A DNA stretch of 64,000 nt. Source: a virus. Below, piece by piece: positions 55,893 to 63,529 of this stretch (position 1 is the stretch's first letter; each line of letters starts with the position of its first letter). The notes under the pieces were generated by a model. That model saw nothing but the letters and a program-made list of their open reading frames with translations, had not been told where the DNA came from and ran no database searches. Both the position numbers and the translations under genes were made by a program. The stretch lies in IMG/VR virus record IMGVR_UViG_3300017963_000021, positions 24,062-88,061 of that record; one strand, written 5' to 3'.

Positions 55893-56228
55893 ATGTCACG
55901 ACTTGCGACAGTAACGATCCGCAACAAGCGCAACGGCAAGACGCGCATCATCAACGAACAGGACTGGTCACACGATCTGGGCAAAGGTCGGTACGACGGC
56001 TGGGAACGCGTCGGTCGTGAGACACACGGCGACGAAGCCGCGCCGCAGATCAACGTCGAAGCAGAAGCCGAAGCTGCACGTCAGCGCGAAGCTGCTGCAC
56101 TGTCCGCCGAACTGGAAGCCGAACAGGAAGTGGAAGCTGCCGATGACGACGAAGCCGAAGACACCGACGACGCCGAAGACGCGCCCGCATTCAGCACCGA
56201 AGGCGGTGTCCTGCGGTCAGACGACTGA
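55893..56228 (+). CDS. acidic head-region protein, 111 aa
   Basis: ATG 55893 behind AGAGGGTTTTTAAC. The N-terminus is basic (VTIRNKRNGKTRIINEQDWS). Residues 45-100 are a nearly continuous acidic Ala/Glu/Asp stretch (EAEQEVEAADDDEAEDTDDA). It may contact DNA-free capsid surfaces or act as a head decoration. No family is recognised. Confidence 0.76.
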   Translation: MSRLATVTIRNKRNGKTRIINEQDWSHDLGKGRYDGWERVGRETHGDEAAPQINVEAEAEAARQREAAALSAELEAEQEVEAADDDEAEDTDDAEDAPAFSTEGGVLRSDD

Positions 56229-56233
56229 ATCCG

Positions 56234-56995
56234 ATGATCATAACGTCGTTCAGCCAGAAGGGGTATCACGACTACGGGAAGCGTTTTATCGAAACGTTCC
56301 TAGAACACTGGACCGATGAAAAGCTGCGCGTCTATTACGAGCGCGGCATACCGACCAGTGCGCCGCGTGATGAACGCGTCGAGTACGTGAACCTGTACGA
56401 CTTCCCTGATTTCGTCGAGTTCGAAAACGTCGTCAAGGAAAGCGATCCCATGTTCAGCGGCATCATTCGAATGCCGGATGGGAAGAACGCGTACAACTTC
56501 CGCTTCGATGTGAATCGATTCTACCGGAAGGTGTTCTGCATGTTTCACGCGTGCACCGAAGAGACTGCCGACGATCGTGTCGCGTGGGTCGATGCCGACG
56601 TGTACTTCCATAACACGATGCCGCAGAACTTCCTGCGCACACTTGTGCAGGACAGTACATACATCGCGCATCTGCAACGCGAATGGCTGTACAGCGAAAC
56701 CGGTTTCGTCGCGTTCAACACGAAGCATTCCGTGAACAAGACGTTCATGGAACTGTTCATGGCGACATACTTTAACGGGTCGTTCAAGCTGCTGGGCGAG
56801 TGGCACGACTGCTACGTTCTCGACTACCTGATCAAGCTGTTCAATGTGTCGCGCGTGAATTTAACCACGGACGAAAAGTCGAACCATCCGTTCAACGATT
56901 CCGTGCTGGGTAAATTCATGGATCACATGAAGGGACCGCAGCGCAAGGAAAACGGCAAATCGCACGAACATGAACTGACGCAGAAAACTGCATAG
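56234..56995 (+). CDS. glycosyltransferase-like protein (253 aa)
   Basis: A DxD metal/nucleotide-sugar motif in VAWVDADVYFHNTMP (near 120) is preceded by helices and followed by SETGFVAFNTKHSVN, a glycosyltransferase-A type arrangement. The opening IITSFSQKGYHDYGKRFIET suits a fold that binds nucleotide sugar. First gene of an island of sugar and methyl transfer genes between coat and connector genes. ATG 56234. Confidence 0.72.
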   Translation: MIITSFSQKGYHDYGKRFIETFLEHWTDEKLRVYYERGIPTSAPRDERVEYVNLYDFPDFVEFENVVKESDPMFSGIIRMPDGKNAYNFRFDVNRFYRKVFCMFHACTEETADDRVAWVDADVYFHNTMPQNFLRTLVQDSTYIAHLQREWLYSETGFVAFNTKHSVNKTFMELFMATYFNGSFKLLGEWHDCYVLDYLIKLFNVSRVNLTTDEKSNHPFNDSVLGKFMDHMKGPQRKENGKSHEHELTQKTA

Positions 56996-57003
56996 GGGGA
57001 AAC

Positions 57004-58035
57004 ATGCGCGCATTGATAACGGGCTGTACTGGACAGGATGCAGCCTATCTGTCGGCGCACTTGCTGTCGCGTGGCTACAAGGTAGTCGGCACTTCGCCAC
57101 GACGCAGCGATGACGGGAAGAACATGTGGCGCTTGCAGGAAGTCGGCGCACTTGATCATCCGAACTTCGAGTATCAGCCGCTGGACGTAACCTGTGCCGC
57201 ATCTGTTACGCGGGCGGTTGCCGAAAACCAGTTCGACCAGATCTACAACCTTGCAGCGCAGTCGTTCGTCAAGGAATCCTTCGACTCGCCGATCGCGACT
57301 GCGCACATCAACTACATCGGCGTTCTGAATTTGCTGGAAGCTATTCGCCAGCATTCCCCCGACTCGCATTTCTATCAGGCGAGCACGTCGGAAATGTTCG
57401 GACTGGTCAACGCCGAACGGCAGGACGAATCGACACCGTTCCATCCGCGCAGTCCGTACGGTGTCGCAAAAGCCGCCGCGCATTACGCCGTCCAGAATTA
57501 TCGCGAAGCGCACGATCTCTACTGCTGTAGCGGGATCCTGTTCAATCATGAATCCCCGCTACGCGGTATCGAATTCGTGACGCGCAAGATCACCGACGGC
57601 GTCGCCGCGATTGTTGCCGGCGATCGCGAGTTCATCACACTAGGCAACACGGAAGCGCTGCGCGACTGGGGACACGCGGCTGACTATGTTCGCGCGATGA
57701 ATCTGATGCTCGAACAGGATGAACCTGACGACTTTGTTATCGCGACAGGTGAAACGCACAGCGTGCAGCAGTTCATCGATCTGGCGTTCGCTGTCGCGGG
57801 GCTTGACGCGGTCGACTACATCAAGCAGGACGAACGCTACATGCGCCCTGCAGAAGTGCCGATGCTGCGCGGTGACGCGACAAAGGCGCGCGATAAATTA
57901 GGCTGGGCACCGTACATCACTTTCAACGATCTGGTGTACGACATGATGATCAACGATCTACATCGTCACGGTATCGACTACGTGGCGCTTATTTCCGAAT
58001 CAGGGGGACTGCAACATGCTGCCACAAACAGGTGA
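57004..58035 (+). CDS. gmd: GDP-mannose 4,6-dehydratase
   Basis: 343 residues with the extended SDR fold. The NAD(P)-binding motif is TGCTGQDAAYL near 7-17. The GMD marker is STSEMFG near 127-133, with the catalytic YGVAK (Y near 151, K near 155). It converts GDP-mannose to GDP-4-keto-6-deoxy-mannose, precursor of GDP-fucose or GDP-rhamnose. The N-terminal GCTGQD and the RSPYG block distinguish GMD from other SDR enzymes. It starts 9 bases after the transferase and overlaps the methyltransferase by 20 bases. Confidence 0.88.
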   Translation: MRALITGCTGQDAAYLSAHLLSRGYKVVGTSPRRSDDGKNMWRLQEVGALDHPNFEYQPLDVTCAASVTRAVAENQFDQIYNLAAQSFVKESFDSPIATAHINYIGVLNLLEAIRQHSPDSHFYQASTSEMFGLVNAERQDESTPFHPRSPYGVAKAAAHYAVQNYREAHDLYCCSGILFNHESPLRGIEFVTRKITDGVAAIVAGDREFITLGNTEALRDWGHAADYVRAMNLMLEQDEPDDFVIATGETHSVQQFIDLAFAVAGLDAVDYIKQDERYMRPAEVPMLRGDATKARDKLGWAPYITFNDLVYDMMINDLHRHGIDYVALISESGGLQHAATNR

Positions 58036-58651
58036 ACGACAGGTCGCGGAAACACTCGACGGTATCAAGCCGAACCACAGGAACAGATACCAGTTCGCGA
58101 TCGACATGATCAAGCGGGACATCGAAAAAGATGACCCGGTGATTATCGACTGCGCGTGCGGCGTGGGCTACGGGACGTTAATGCTTGCCGATGCGTTCGA
58201 GAACGGACACGCGCACGGCTTCGACATTGAACCGAAAGCAGTCGAGGTTGCGCGTCGTGCTTACGGCATTTCTAACAATTCATTCGCAGCAGTGGATCTT
58301 GGCAATCCTGAGCAGTGGACAAACGCGGTTGCCGATATAACGGCAGACGTCATAGTTTCGATAGAAACGATTGAGCATGTCGAACATGCGTCTGCACTGA
58401 TTCACCGCTACGCGGAAACCGCACCGTATCTGGTCGCGTCTGTACCGAACGAACAGATCGTACCCTTCAACAAGGCTTCGCATCCTTTCCATTTTCGTCA
58501 CTATACCCGGCAGGAGTTTGAACAGCTGCTGAACGACCACGGCTACGAAGTGCTGGCGTGGGCTACGCAGTACGACAAGATCCCCGGCATTGTATACGAA
58601 GACGCGGACGATGGCATGGGGTTCATCGTTAGCGCGAAGCTGAAAGTGTGA
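58016..58651 (+). CDS. class I SAM methyltransferase (211 aa)
   Basis: Motif I is VIIDCACGVGYGTLMLAD near 43-60, the acidic strand HGFDIEP near 70 and the catalytic strand ADVIVSIETIEHVEHA near 112-127. FHFRHYTRQEFEQLL near 160 is typical of small-molecule methyltransferases of the UbiG/sugar type. It may methylate the sugar made by the neighbouring enzymes. Overlap with gmd implies coupled expression. Confidence 0.84.
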   Translation: MLPQTGERQVAETLDGIKPNHRNRYQFAIDMIKRDIEKDDPVIIDCACGVGYGTLMLADAFENGHAHGFDIEPKAVEVARRAYGISNNSFAAVDLGNPEQWTNAVADITADVIVSIETIEHVEHASALIHRYAETAPYLVASVPNEQIVPFNKASHPFHFRHYTRQEFEQLLNDHGYEVLAWATQYDKIPGIVYEDADDGMGFIVSAKLKV

Positions 58652-58654
58652 CCT

Positions 58655-59509
58655 ATGCACATAGGCGTCTTTGTTCCCCCGGATAATCAAGAACACCGTC
58701 GCGTTCTGGGGGCGTTCTATCACGGGCTGCGAGAACTGGGGCTTAATGTCCTAGCGTACGACATATCGCAGTATGCCGAATGCGACGTGGCTGTCGTCTT
58801 CGGTATCGGCAAAAAGAACGTTCCGGCAAGCTACGCAAGGGGCGCGATCATCAACGCCCATACGGCGCGTAAGAAGCCCGTGCTCGTTCTGGAAAAGGGC
58901 TACGTCCGGCGCGATGAATACTACGCTGCCGGCTGGGGCGGTCTGAACGGTCGCGCGGATTTCCGCAACGTGTTCATGCCGTCGTCGCGCTGGGAACAGC
59001 TGGGCGTCGAGGTCAAGGAATGGCGGCGCACCGGGAAGAACATCATCGTCTGCGGACAGGTTCCGTCGGATGCCAGCGTTCAGCATATCGACATAATCGA
59101 CTGGTGTTCGAACACGATCAACAAGCTGCGCGCGATAGATCCTGACGCGCCGATTATTTTCCGTCCGCATCCGCTGGCGATCGACCGCACGCCTACCATG
59201 CTGCACGCGAAGACATCAACGCGTCCACTTGCAGAAGATCTTGAAGATGCGAAGTTCGTCGCGACATTCAATTCGAACGCCGGGGTAGAATCTGTACTGG
59301 CCGGCGTACCGATTTACGCGGAAGACGTCGGGTCAATGGCGTGGGACGTCGCAAGTAAAAATCTGAATACTGCATTCATGCCGTCGATCGATGCTGTGCA
59401 ACAGTGGGCGTATAACCTTGCGTTCACACAGTGGAACCTTGAAGAAATGCGAAAGGGCTTGCCATGGCTTCACTTGAACAGATCCGAAAGACAGCGAGTG
59501 CGAAGATGA
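58655..59509 (+). CDS. glycosyltransferase-like protein (GT-B style, 284 aa)
   Basis: Two Rossmann-like halves are visible. The first opens MHIGVFVPPDNQEHRRVLGA and the second holds IIFRPHPLAI and FNSNAGVESVLAGVPIYAED. The second block matches the nucleotide-sugar/phosphate site of capsule-type transferases. Target and sugar are unknown. It shares the operon with gmd and the methyltransferase, and its end overlaps the 59464 gene by 46 bases. Confidence 0.72.
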   Translation: MHIGVFVPPDNQEHRRVLGAFYHGLRELGLNVLAYDISQYAECDVAVVFGIGKKNVPASYARGAIINAHTARKKPVLVLEKGYVRRDEYYAAGWGGLNGRADFRNVFMPSSRWEQLGVEVKEWRRTGKNIIVCGQVPSDASVQHIDIIDWCSNTINKLRAIDPDAPIIFRPHPLAIDRTPTMLHAKTSTRPLAEDLEDAKFVATFNSNAGVESVLAGVPIYAEDVGSMAWDVASKNLNTAFMPSIDAVQQWAYNLAFTQWNLEEMRKGLPWLHLNRSERQRVRR

Positions 59510-59838
59510 TTTCTGCGATCGCAGCGGCTGCGACAGCGCTGATCGGTTCGATCGGCACTGGCGTGTACGTGCTGGAAGATCGCTACCTGACAGCGACCAC
59601 AGGAATAACGAAGGACGCCTTCGAGGAAAAGGCGGTGACGAAGGCGGATCTAATGGCGGCACAGGAAGCGACAAGCAACTACCTTTTAGAACTGCGAATC
59701 GAGCAGGCTGAACAGCGACAGATGCGTCTGCTAGATGAACAGGACCGGCGCGGTCTTACAAACCGCGAAGAGAAACAGCTGCGCGATCTGGATCTGGAAC
59801 TGCAGCGACTTTACGACAAACAGGAGCAAAGGCGATGA
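59464..59838 (+). CDS. membrane-anchored coiled-coil protein (124 aa)
   Basis: ATG 59464 with GAAAGGGC upstream. One transmembrane helix (MISAIAAAATALIGSIGTGV) is followed by a coiled coil (LRIEQAEQRQMRLLDEQDRR) to the end. An overlap of 46 bases with the previous gene suggests the transferase's last residues are dispensable. Possibly a spanin-like or tail-tip helper; unassigned. Confidence 0.68.
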   Translation: MASLEQIRKTASAKMISAIAAAATALIGSIGTGVYVLEDRYLTATTGITKDAFEEKAVTKADLMAAQEATSNYLLELRIEQAEQRQMRLLDEQDRRGLTNREEKQLRDLDLELQRLYDKQEQRR

Positions 59839-60392
59839 AGATTTCCCGGCGGGATTTCATGAAGCTATTCGGAAAGGCAACAGCAGCAGGGGCTGCGGTA
59901 GTGGCTGTGCCTAAAGCAATCGAAGCGGAAGTCGTCAAGGACTTACCGCCGCCGACTGAATCACCATTCAAGGGCGACTTCGCAGACGTGCAGCATATAT
60001 ACGCGTCCGCGATCGACATGGACGTCGTCACGCCGAACCACATCCGCACAAGCGAAATGATGGTGCGATCGGCAAACGTGTCGCAGGAAGTTACTTACGA
60101 ACACGACTACCTGCGCGCGGACAGGGCAGTTAGAGAAACGAAGGCGTCGCATCGTATCGTCGATCTGGAAGTCTACGTCGACGACAAGGCCATATACGGC
60201 ATTCGTCCCGGTGATCGCGTCCACGTTACCTTCGACCATGTCAACTACATGGGCGGCGCTGAAATGCCGGCGTATATAAAGCCGGATCACATGCCGGCAA
60301 TATGTGAATCGATGGAAGTATCACAGATAGCGAACGAACTGACGATGCTGACTATGCGCTTCAGGGAAATTCGTTCATCTGTTATCGCGTAA
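59835..60392 (+). CDS. Tat-signal protein (185 aa)
   Basis: The N-terminus MKISRRDFMKLFGKATAAG has the twin-arginine motif SRRDFMK, a weakly hydrophobic stretch and a KAIEA cleavage site. The folded protein would therefore cross the inner membrane by Tat. The mature part (FADVQHIYASAIDMDVVTPN) is beta-rich, with GIRPGDRVHVTFDHVNYMG near 110. No family was recognised. A Tat substrate inside a phage morphogenesis operon is unusual. Confidence 0.74.
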   Translation: MKISRRDFMKLFGKATAAGAAVVAVPKAIEAEVVKDLPPPTESPFKGDFADVQHIYASAIDMDVVTPNHIRTSEMMVRSANVSQEVTYEHDYLRADRAVRETKASHRIVDLEVYVDDKAIYGIRPGDRVHVTFDHVNYMGGAEMPAYIKPDHMPAICESMEVSQIANELTMLTMRFREIRSSVIA

Positions 60393-60407
60393 CCACAGGG
60401 GGAGAAC

Positions 60408-61136
60408 ATGAAGCCGTTAAACATTTTCATCGGGTACGATCACGCAGAAGAAGTCGCCTACCATGTGCTGTGTTCCAGCATTATGCGTCGCGCTTCTGTA
60501 CCGGTATCAATCACACCGGTCGCGCTGCGACATTTGTCGCACACGCTAACGCGTGAACGGGATCCGCTGCAGTCTAACGACTTCGCGTTTTCCCGCTGGC
60601 TTGTTCCGTGGATGGCTGGCTACGAAGGTCAGGCGCTGTTCATGGATTGCGACATGCTTGTGCGCGATGATATTGCGAACCTGTTCGCGCTGGGCGTCGA
60701 CGACTACGCCGTGCAGGTCGTTAAACACGATCACCAGCCGAAGGCGGAAAAGAAGTATCTGGGCACGACGCAGACGCGCTACCCGAAGAAGAACTGGTCG
60801 TCGGTCATGTTGTTCAACTGCGACCAGTGCAAAGCGCTGACGCCTGAGTACGTGAACACGGCGCACGGTCTTGACCTGCACCAGTTCAAGTGGCTGGAAG
60901 GCGACTGGAAGATCGGCGATCTTCCGCTGGAATGGAACTTCCTTGTCGACTATTATCCGAACCGTGATCCGTCGACGATCTACAACTTTCACTACACGGA
61001 AGGCGGTCCCTACTTCGAAGATTATCGGGACTGTTCATACGGCGATATATGGTGGGAAGAATACGACTACCTTCGCCATTGTCTCAACGCAACGAAACGC
61101 GACCACTACAGCGAGGTCCGCGACAAGGTGATCTAA
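60408..61136 (+). CDS. glycosyltransferase (GT-A, GT8-like, 242 aa)
   Basis: The start IFIGYDHAEEVAYHVLCSSI and the metal-binding D-x-D in LFMDCDMLVRDDI (near 80-92) fit a family 8-like enzyme. SVMLFNCDQC (near 125-134) and a C-terminal HYTEGGP (near 195) also fit. It would use UDP or GDP sugar to modify a surface protein or lipid. It ends directly before the connector gene (0 bases apart), within one transcript. Confidence 0.8.
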   Translation: MKPLNIFIGYDHAEEVAYHVLCSSIMRRASVPVSITPVALRHLSHTLTRERDPLQSNDFAFSRWLVPWMAGYEGQALFMDCDMLVRDDIANLFALGVDDYAVQVVKHDHQPKAEKKYLGTTQTRYPKKNWSSVMLFNCDQCKALTPEYVNTAHGLDLHQFKWLEGDWKIGDLPLEWNFLVDYYPNRDPSTIYNFHYTEGGPYFEDYRDCSYGDIWWEEYDYLRHCLNATKRDHYSEVRDKVI

Positions 61137-61649
61137 ATGCCACTAGACACAACTGTCGCAGGGGAGAATGCAAACAGTTACGTGACACTTGCGGAGGCAA
61201 GCGTTTATTTTAGCGAGCGATTGAATTCAGACGTCTGGACGGCGGCGGCATCGTCACTGCAGGAAACTGCACTGATCGAAGCGACGCGCACGCTGGACTA
61301 CTGGGTCGACTGGATCGGCTACAAGGCGACGGAAGAACAGTCGCTGCGCTGGCCGCGTTACGATGCCGCTGATCGCGACGGTTACGTATTCGACAGCGAC
61401 ATCATTCCGCCGTTTCTGAAAGACGCAACGCCGGAACTTGCGATCTACCTGATGGCTGAAGATCGTACGGCGGAACCTGACACGAAAGGCTTTAGCACAA
61501 TTCAGGTAGGGTCGCTGAAGCTGGTTGTCGACAAGGAAGATCGCGACAGCGTCACGGTACTGCCGGATAGTGTGCTGTCTATCATCGAACCATACGGCAA
61601 CGTGCGTTCGCGCGGTGGCAATCCTGTCGTCGAATTAGAACGCGGATGA
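61137..61649 (+). CDS. head-tail connector protein (DnaT_2-like, 170 aa)
   Basis: The opening VAGENANSYVTLAEASVYFSE and the AT-x-x-LDYWVDWIGYKAT block match the small family annotated DnaT_2, whose members lie in head-tail connector positions (like HK97 gp6). It probably docks under the portal. ATG 61137 with no own ribosome site, coupled to the previous gene. Confidence 0.78.
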   Translation: MPLDTTVAGENANSYVTLAEASVYFSERLNSDVWTAAASSLQETALIEATRTLDYWVDWIGYKATEEQSLRWPRYDAADRDGYVFDSDIIPPFLKDATPELAIYLMAEDRTAEPDTKGFSTIQVGSLKLVVDKEDRDSVTVLPDSVLSIIEPYGNVRSRGGNPVVELERG

Positions 61650-61653
61650 TGCC

Positions 61654-62037
61654 ATGGGACTTCGCGACACATTTTCGAAGGCGGCACAAACTGCATTCAC
61701 TGCAGCGGGCGACGTGCCCGAAACCGTCTGGTATTACTCATTCGCACAGGGTACGTCGATCTATGATGTGTCGTCGGGCACAGCGTCGACGGTCCAGCCG
61801 GCGACAATGACGTCGATGATCTTCGAGAATTACAAGACGAACGAAATGTACAACGAAGGCATTGAACCGACAGACGTCAAGGGCATGGTTCCGCAGGCGT
61901 ACATATCCGGCATCGATCCTTCGCCGAAGGACTACATCATGCGCGTAGAAAGCGGCGCGTCCGTGCGTTACGACGTCATGGATATTATGCAGGATCCCGC
62001 CGGCGCGCTTTGGGAATTTCAACTGCGGAAACCATAA
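61654..62037 (+). CDS. head closure/neck protein candidate (127 aa)
   Basis: ATG 61654 behind GGATGATGCC. The pattern ETVWYYSFAQGTSIYDVSSG, beta strands and PKDYIMRVESG suits a head-closure (gp16/gpFII-like) protein in this position, before the gp10-like gene. No family name can be fixed. Confidence 0.68.
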   Translation: MGLRDTFSKAAQTAFTAAGDVPETVWYYSFAQGTSIYDVSSGTASTVQPATMTSMIFENYKTNEMYNEGIEPTDVKGMVPQAYISGIDPSPKDYIMRVESGASVRYDVMDIMQDPAGALWEFQLRKP

Positions 62038-62480
62038 TGGCAACGACCGCCGGATTACGCATAACGAACCTGAAGCCGTTCACGAAGACGCTGCAGGAAT
62101 TCGCTGACGCGATAGAAGTCGACGTCGGCACTGTTGTGCGAAAGGTTGCGTTTGATATTTTCAAAGGCGTCGTTCAGCGCACACCAGTCGACACAGGCTG
62201 GGCGCGCGCGTCGTGGAACATTTCCTTTGGCACGCAGGATCTGTCTGTGCCGTCGAAACCTGAATCACCGGAAGGCGCGGTACAGCAAAACGCGAAGCAG
62301 TTTAATAAACTTGATAACGAGACATTCAAGAACTTCCCGATCGTCTGGATAACGAACAATCTCGACTACATCGTTCCGCTTGAAAACGGGCACAGCAAAC
62401 AAAGTGGCAAGGGCTTCATGGTTGCGCGCACCGTGTTCGAAGTATTCGCTGAACTGAAGGCAACGCTGAAGCAGCTATGA
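62037..62480 (+). CDS. tail completion/neck protein (HK97 gp10-like, 147 aa)
   Basis: ATG 62037 overlaps the previous stop (TAATG). FKGVVQRTPVDTGWARASWN (near 41-60) and VPLENGHSKQSGKGFM (near 113-128) are the family hallmarks. The protein links head and tail in siphoviruses. It overlaps the next gene by 4 bases. Confidence 0.84.
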   Translation: MATTAGLRITNLKPFTKTLQEFADAIEVDVGTVVRKVAFDIFKGVVQRTPVDTGWARASWNISFGTQDLSVPSKPESPEGAVQQNAKQFNKLDNETFKNFPIVWITNNLDYIVPLENGHSKQSGKGFMVARTVFEVFAELKATLKQL

Positions 62481-63304
62481 CCGCTGAACTTATACCGCGA
62501 CCAATACCTGACAGTTCGCTTGATGCTACAAAGTATTGGCGTAACGTTGGGGGTGGCGGCGTTCCTTCTTTTCTGTTTGTATCTGGTGAGCATATTTTGC
62601 GGCTTGTCATCTTTAGCGGTTCAAGTCTTTATGCTATCCCATCGGTTAATTTAAGACAGGATACGCTGTACGAGTATGAGGTTTCTTTTTCTGAAAACTC
62701 CCTAACAAGCGGCACATCAGATATTGTTTTGAAAAGTGGCAGCGGCACGGAGATTGCCAATTGCGGGCAAGCCGGGACAGCCACAGGCTTATTCGATGGC
62801 GCGGCACTTGCCGGGGATGCTGACAGGCAATTGGTTATATCTGCTTCAGGCGCGTTTACTGTTTACAGTTTGACAAAAGTCAGTTTCAAGGTGGCGGAAC
62901 TTATGAGCTATTCAACGGTAGTACGCGACATCGAACAGCGGCTGGTTGATAACTGGGCGACAACCCGGATCGACATCAACCCGAACGCGCCGTTCAAGAC
63001 CAGCGACGGCGAAGAGTTCGTGAAGCTGCGCGTGTATAACGAAAGTTCCAGCCGCAAGACGATCGGCGCGACAGGCGTGCACCGGCAGAACGGCACGATC
63101 ATCATTCAGATCTACACGAATCTGGCGGAAGGCACACGCAAGGGCATCGGCTACGGCGACACGCTGGCCGCGCTGTTCCGCGATCAGCAGTTCAACGGCA
63201 TCACATGTCGCGAAGCACTGGTCGAGGACATCGGCGAATTCGAAGGCCGCTGGCAGACGAATCTAGTCATTCCGTTCTACTGGGATGGCACCTACTCTGT
63301 GTAG
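62477..63304 (+). CDS. tail terminator (DUF4128-like) with grafted N-terminal lectin-like module
   Basis: 275 residues from ATG 62477. Residues 1-142 form a beta module (YEYEVSFSENSLTSGTSDIV) whose codons are richer in T and lower in GC than the neighbours. From ATG 62903 (M143) comes a normal tail terminator: YSTVVRDIEQRLVDNWATTR, TGVHRQNGTIIIQIYTNLAE, FPFYWDG-type end. AAGGTGG lies 8 bases before ATG 62903, so a short 133-residue form can also be made. The module may add receptor or sugar binding at the neck. Confidence 0.78.
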   Translation: MTAELIPRPIPDSSLDATKYWRNVGGGGVPSFLFVSGEHILRLVIFSGSSLYAIPSVNLRQDTLYEYEVSFSENSLTSGTSDIVLKSGSGTEIANCGQAGTATGLFDGAALAGDADRQLVISASGAFTVYSLTKVSFKVAELMSYSTVVRDIEQRLVDNWATTRIDINPNAPFKTSDGEEFVKLRVYNESSSRKTIGATGVHRQNGTIIIQIYTNLAEGTRKGIGYGDTLAALFRDQQFNGITCREALVEDIGEFEGRWQTNLVIPFYWDGTYSV

Positions 63305-63316
63305 CGTGGTGAAAGT

Positions 63317-63433
63317 GTGCGCCAGTCCACAATTCTACTTCATGAAACGCTTATACGTCTGGCGAAGGGCATGATCAAGGCGTGGGAAGAATGGCTGAAA
63401 AAGACGGTTGCAGAAGAAGGCGGTAGACGCTAG
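63317..63433 (+). CDS. microprotein between tail terminator and tail tube (38 aa)
   Basis: GTG 63317 follows GTGGTGAAAGT. The sequence MRQSTILLHETLIRLAKGMI and a basic Trp-containing tail form an amphipathic helix. I recall similar very short proteins at this position in siphoviruses, but cannot verify it here. Support is moderate. Confidence 0.52.
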   Translation: MRQSTILLHETLIRLAKGMIKAWEEWLKKTVAEEGGRR

Positions 63434-63486
63434 TATCTGCTGAACGGGTTCGCGTCTGGCAACGTTCAAACGCCGCACCAGACAGC

Positions 63487-63523
63487 AGCCTTCCCGTATT
63501 GATTTCAACCTATACGGGAGGCT
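63487..63523 (+). promoter_or_regulatory. RBS-sequestering hairpin of the tail tube gene
   Basis: AGCCT/T/CCCGTAT (63487-63499, with one bulged T) pairs with ATACGGG-AGGCT (63512-63523). The GGGAGG ribosome site (63516-63521) of the tail tube gene lies inside the 3' arm. This would hold translation low until the hairpin opens. Confidence 0.6.
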
Positions 63524-63529
63524 GTGACC

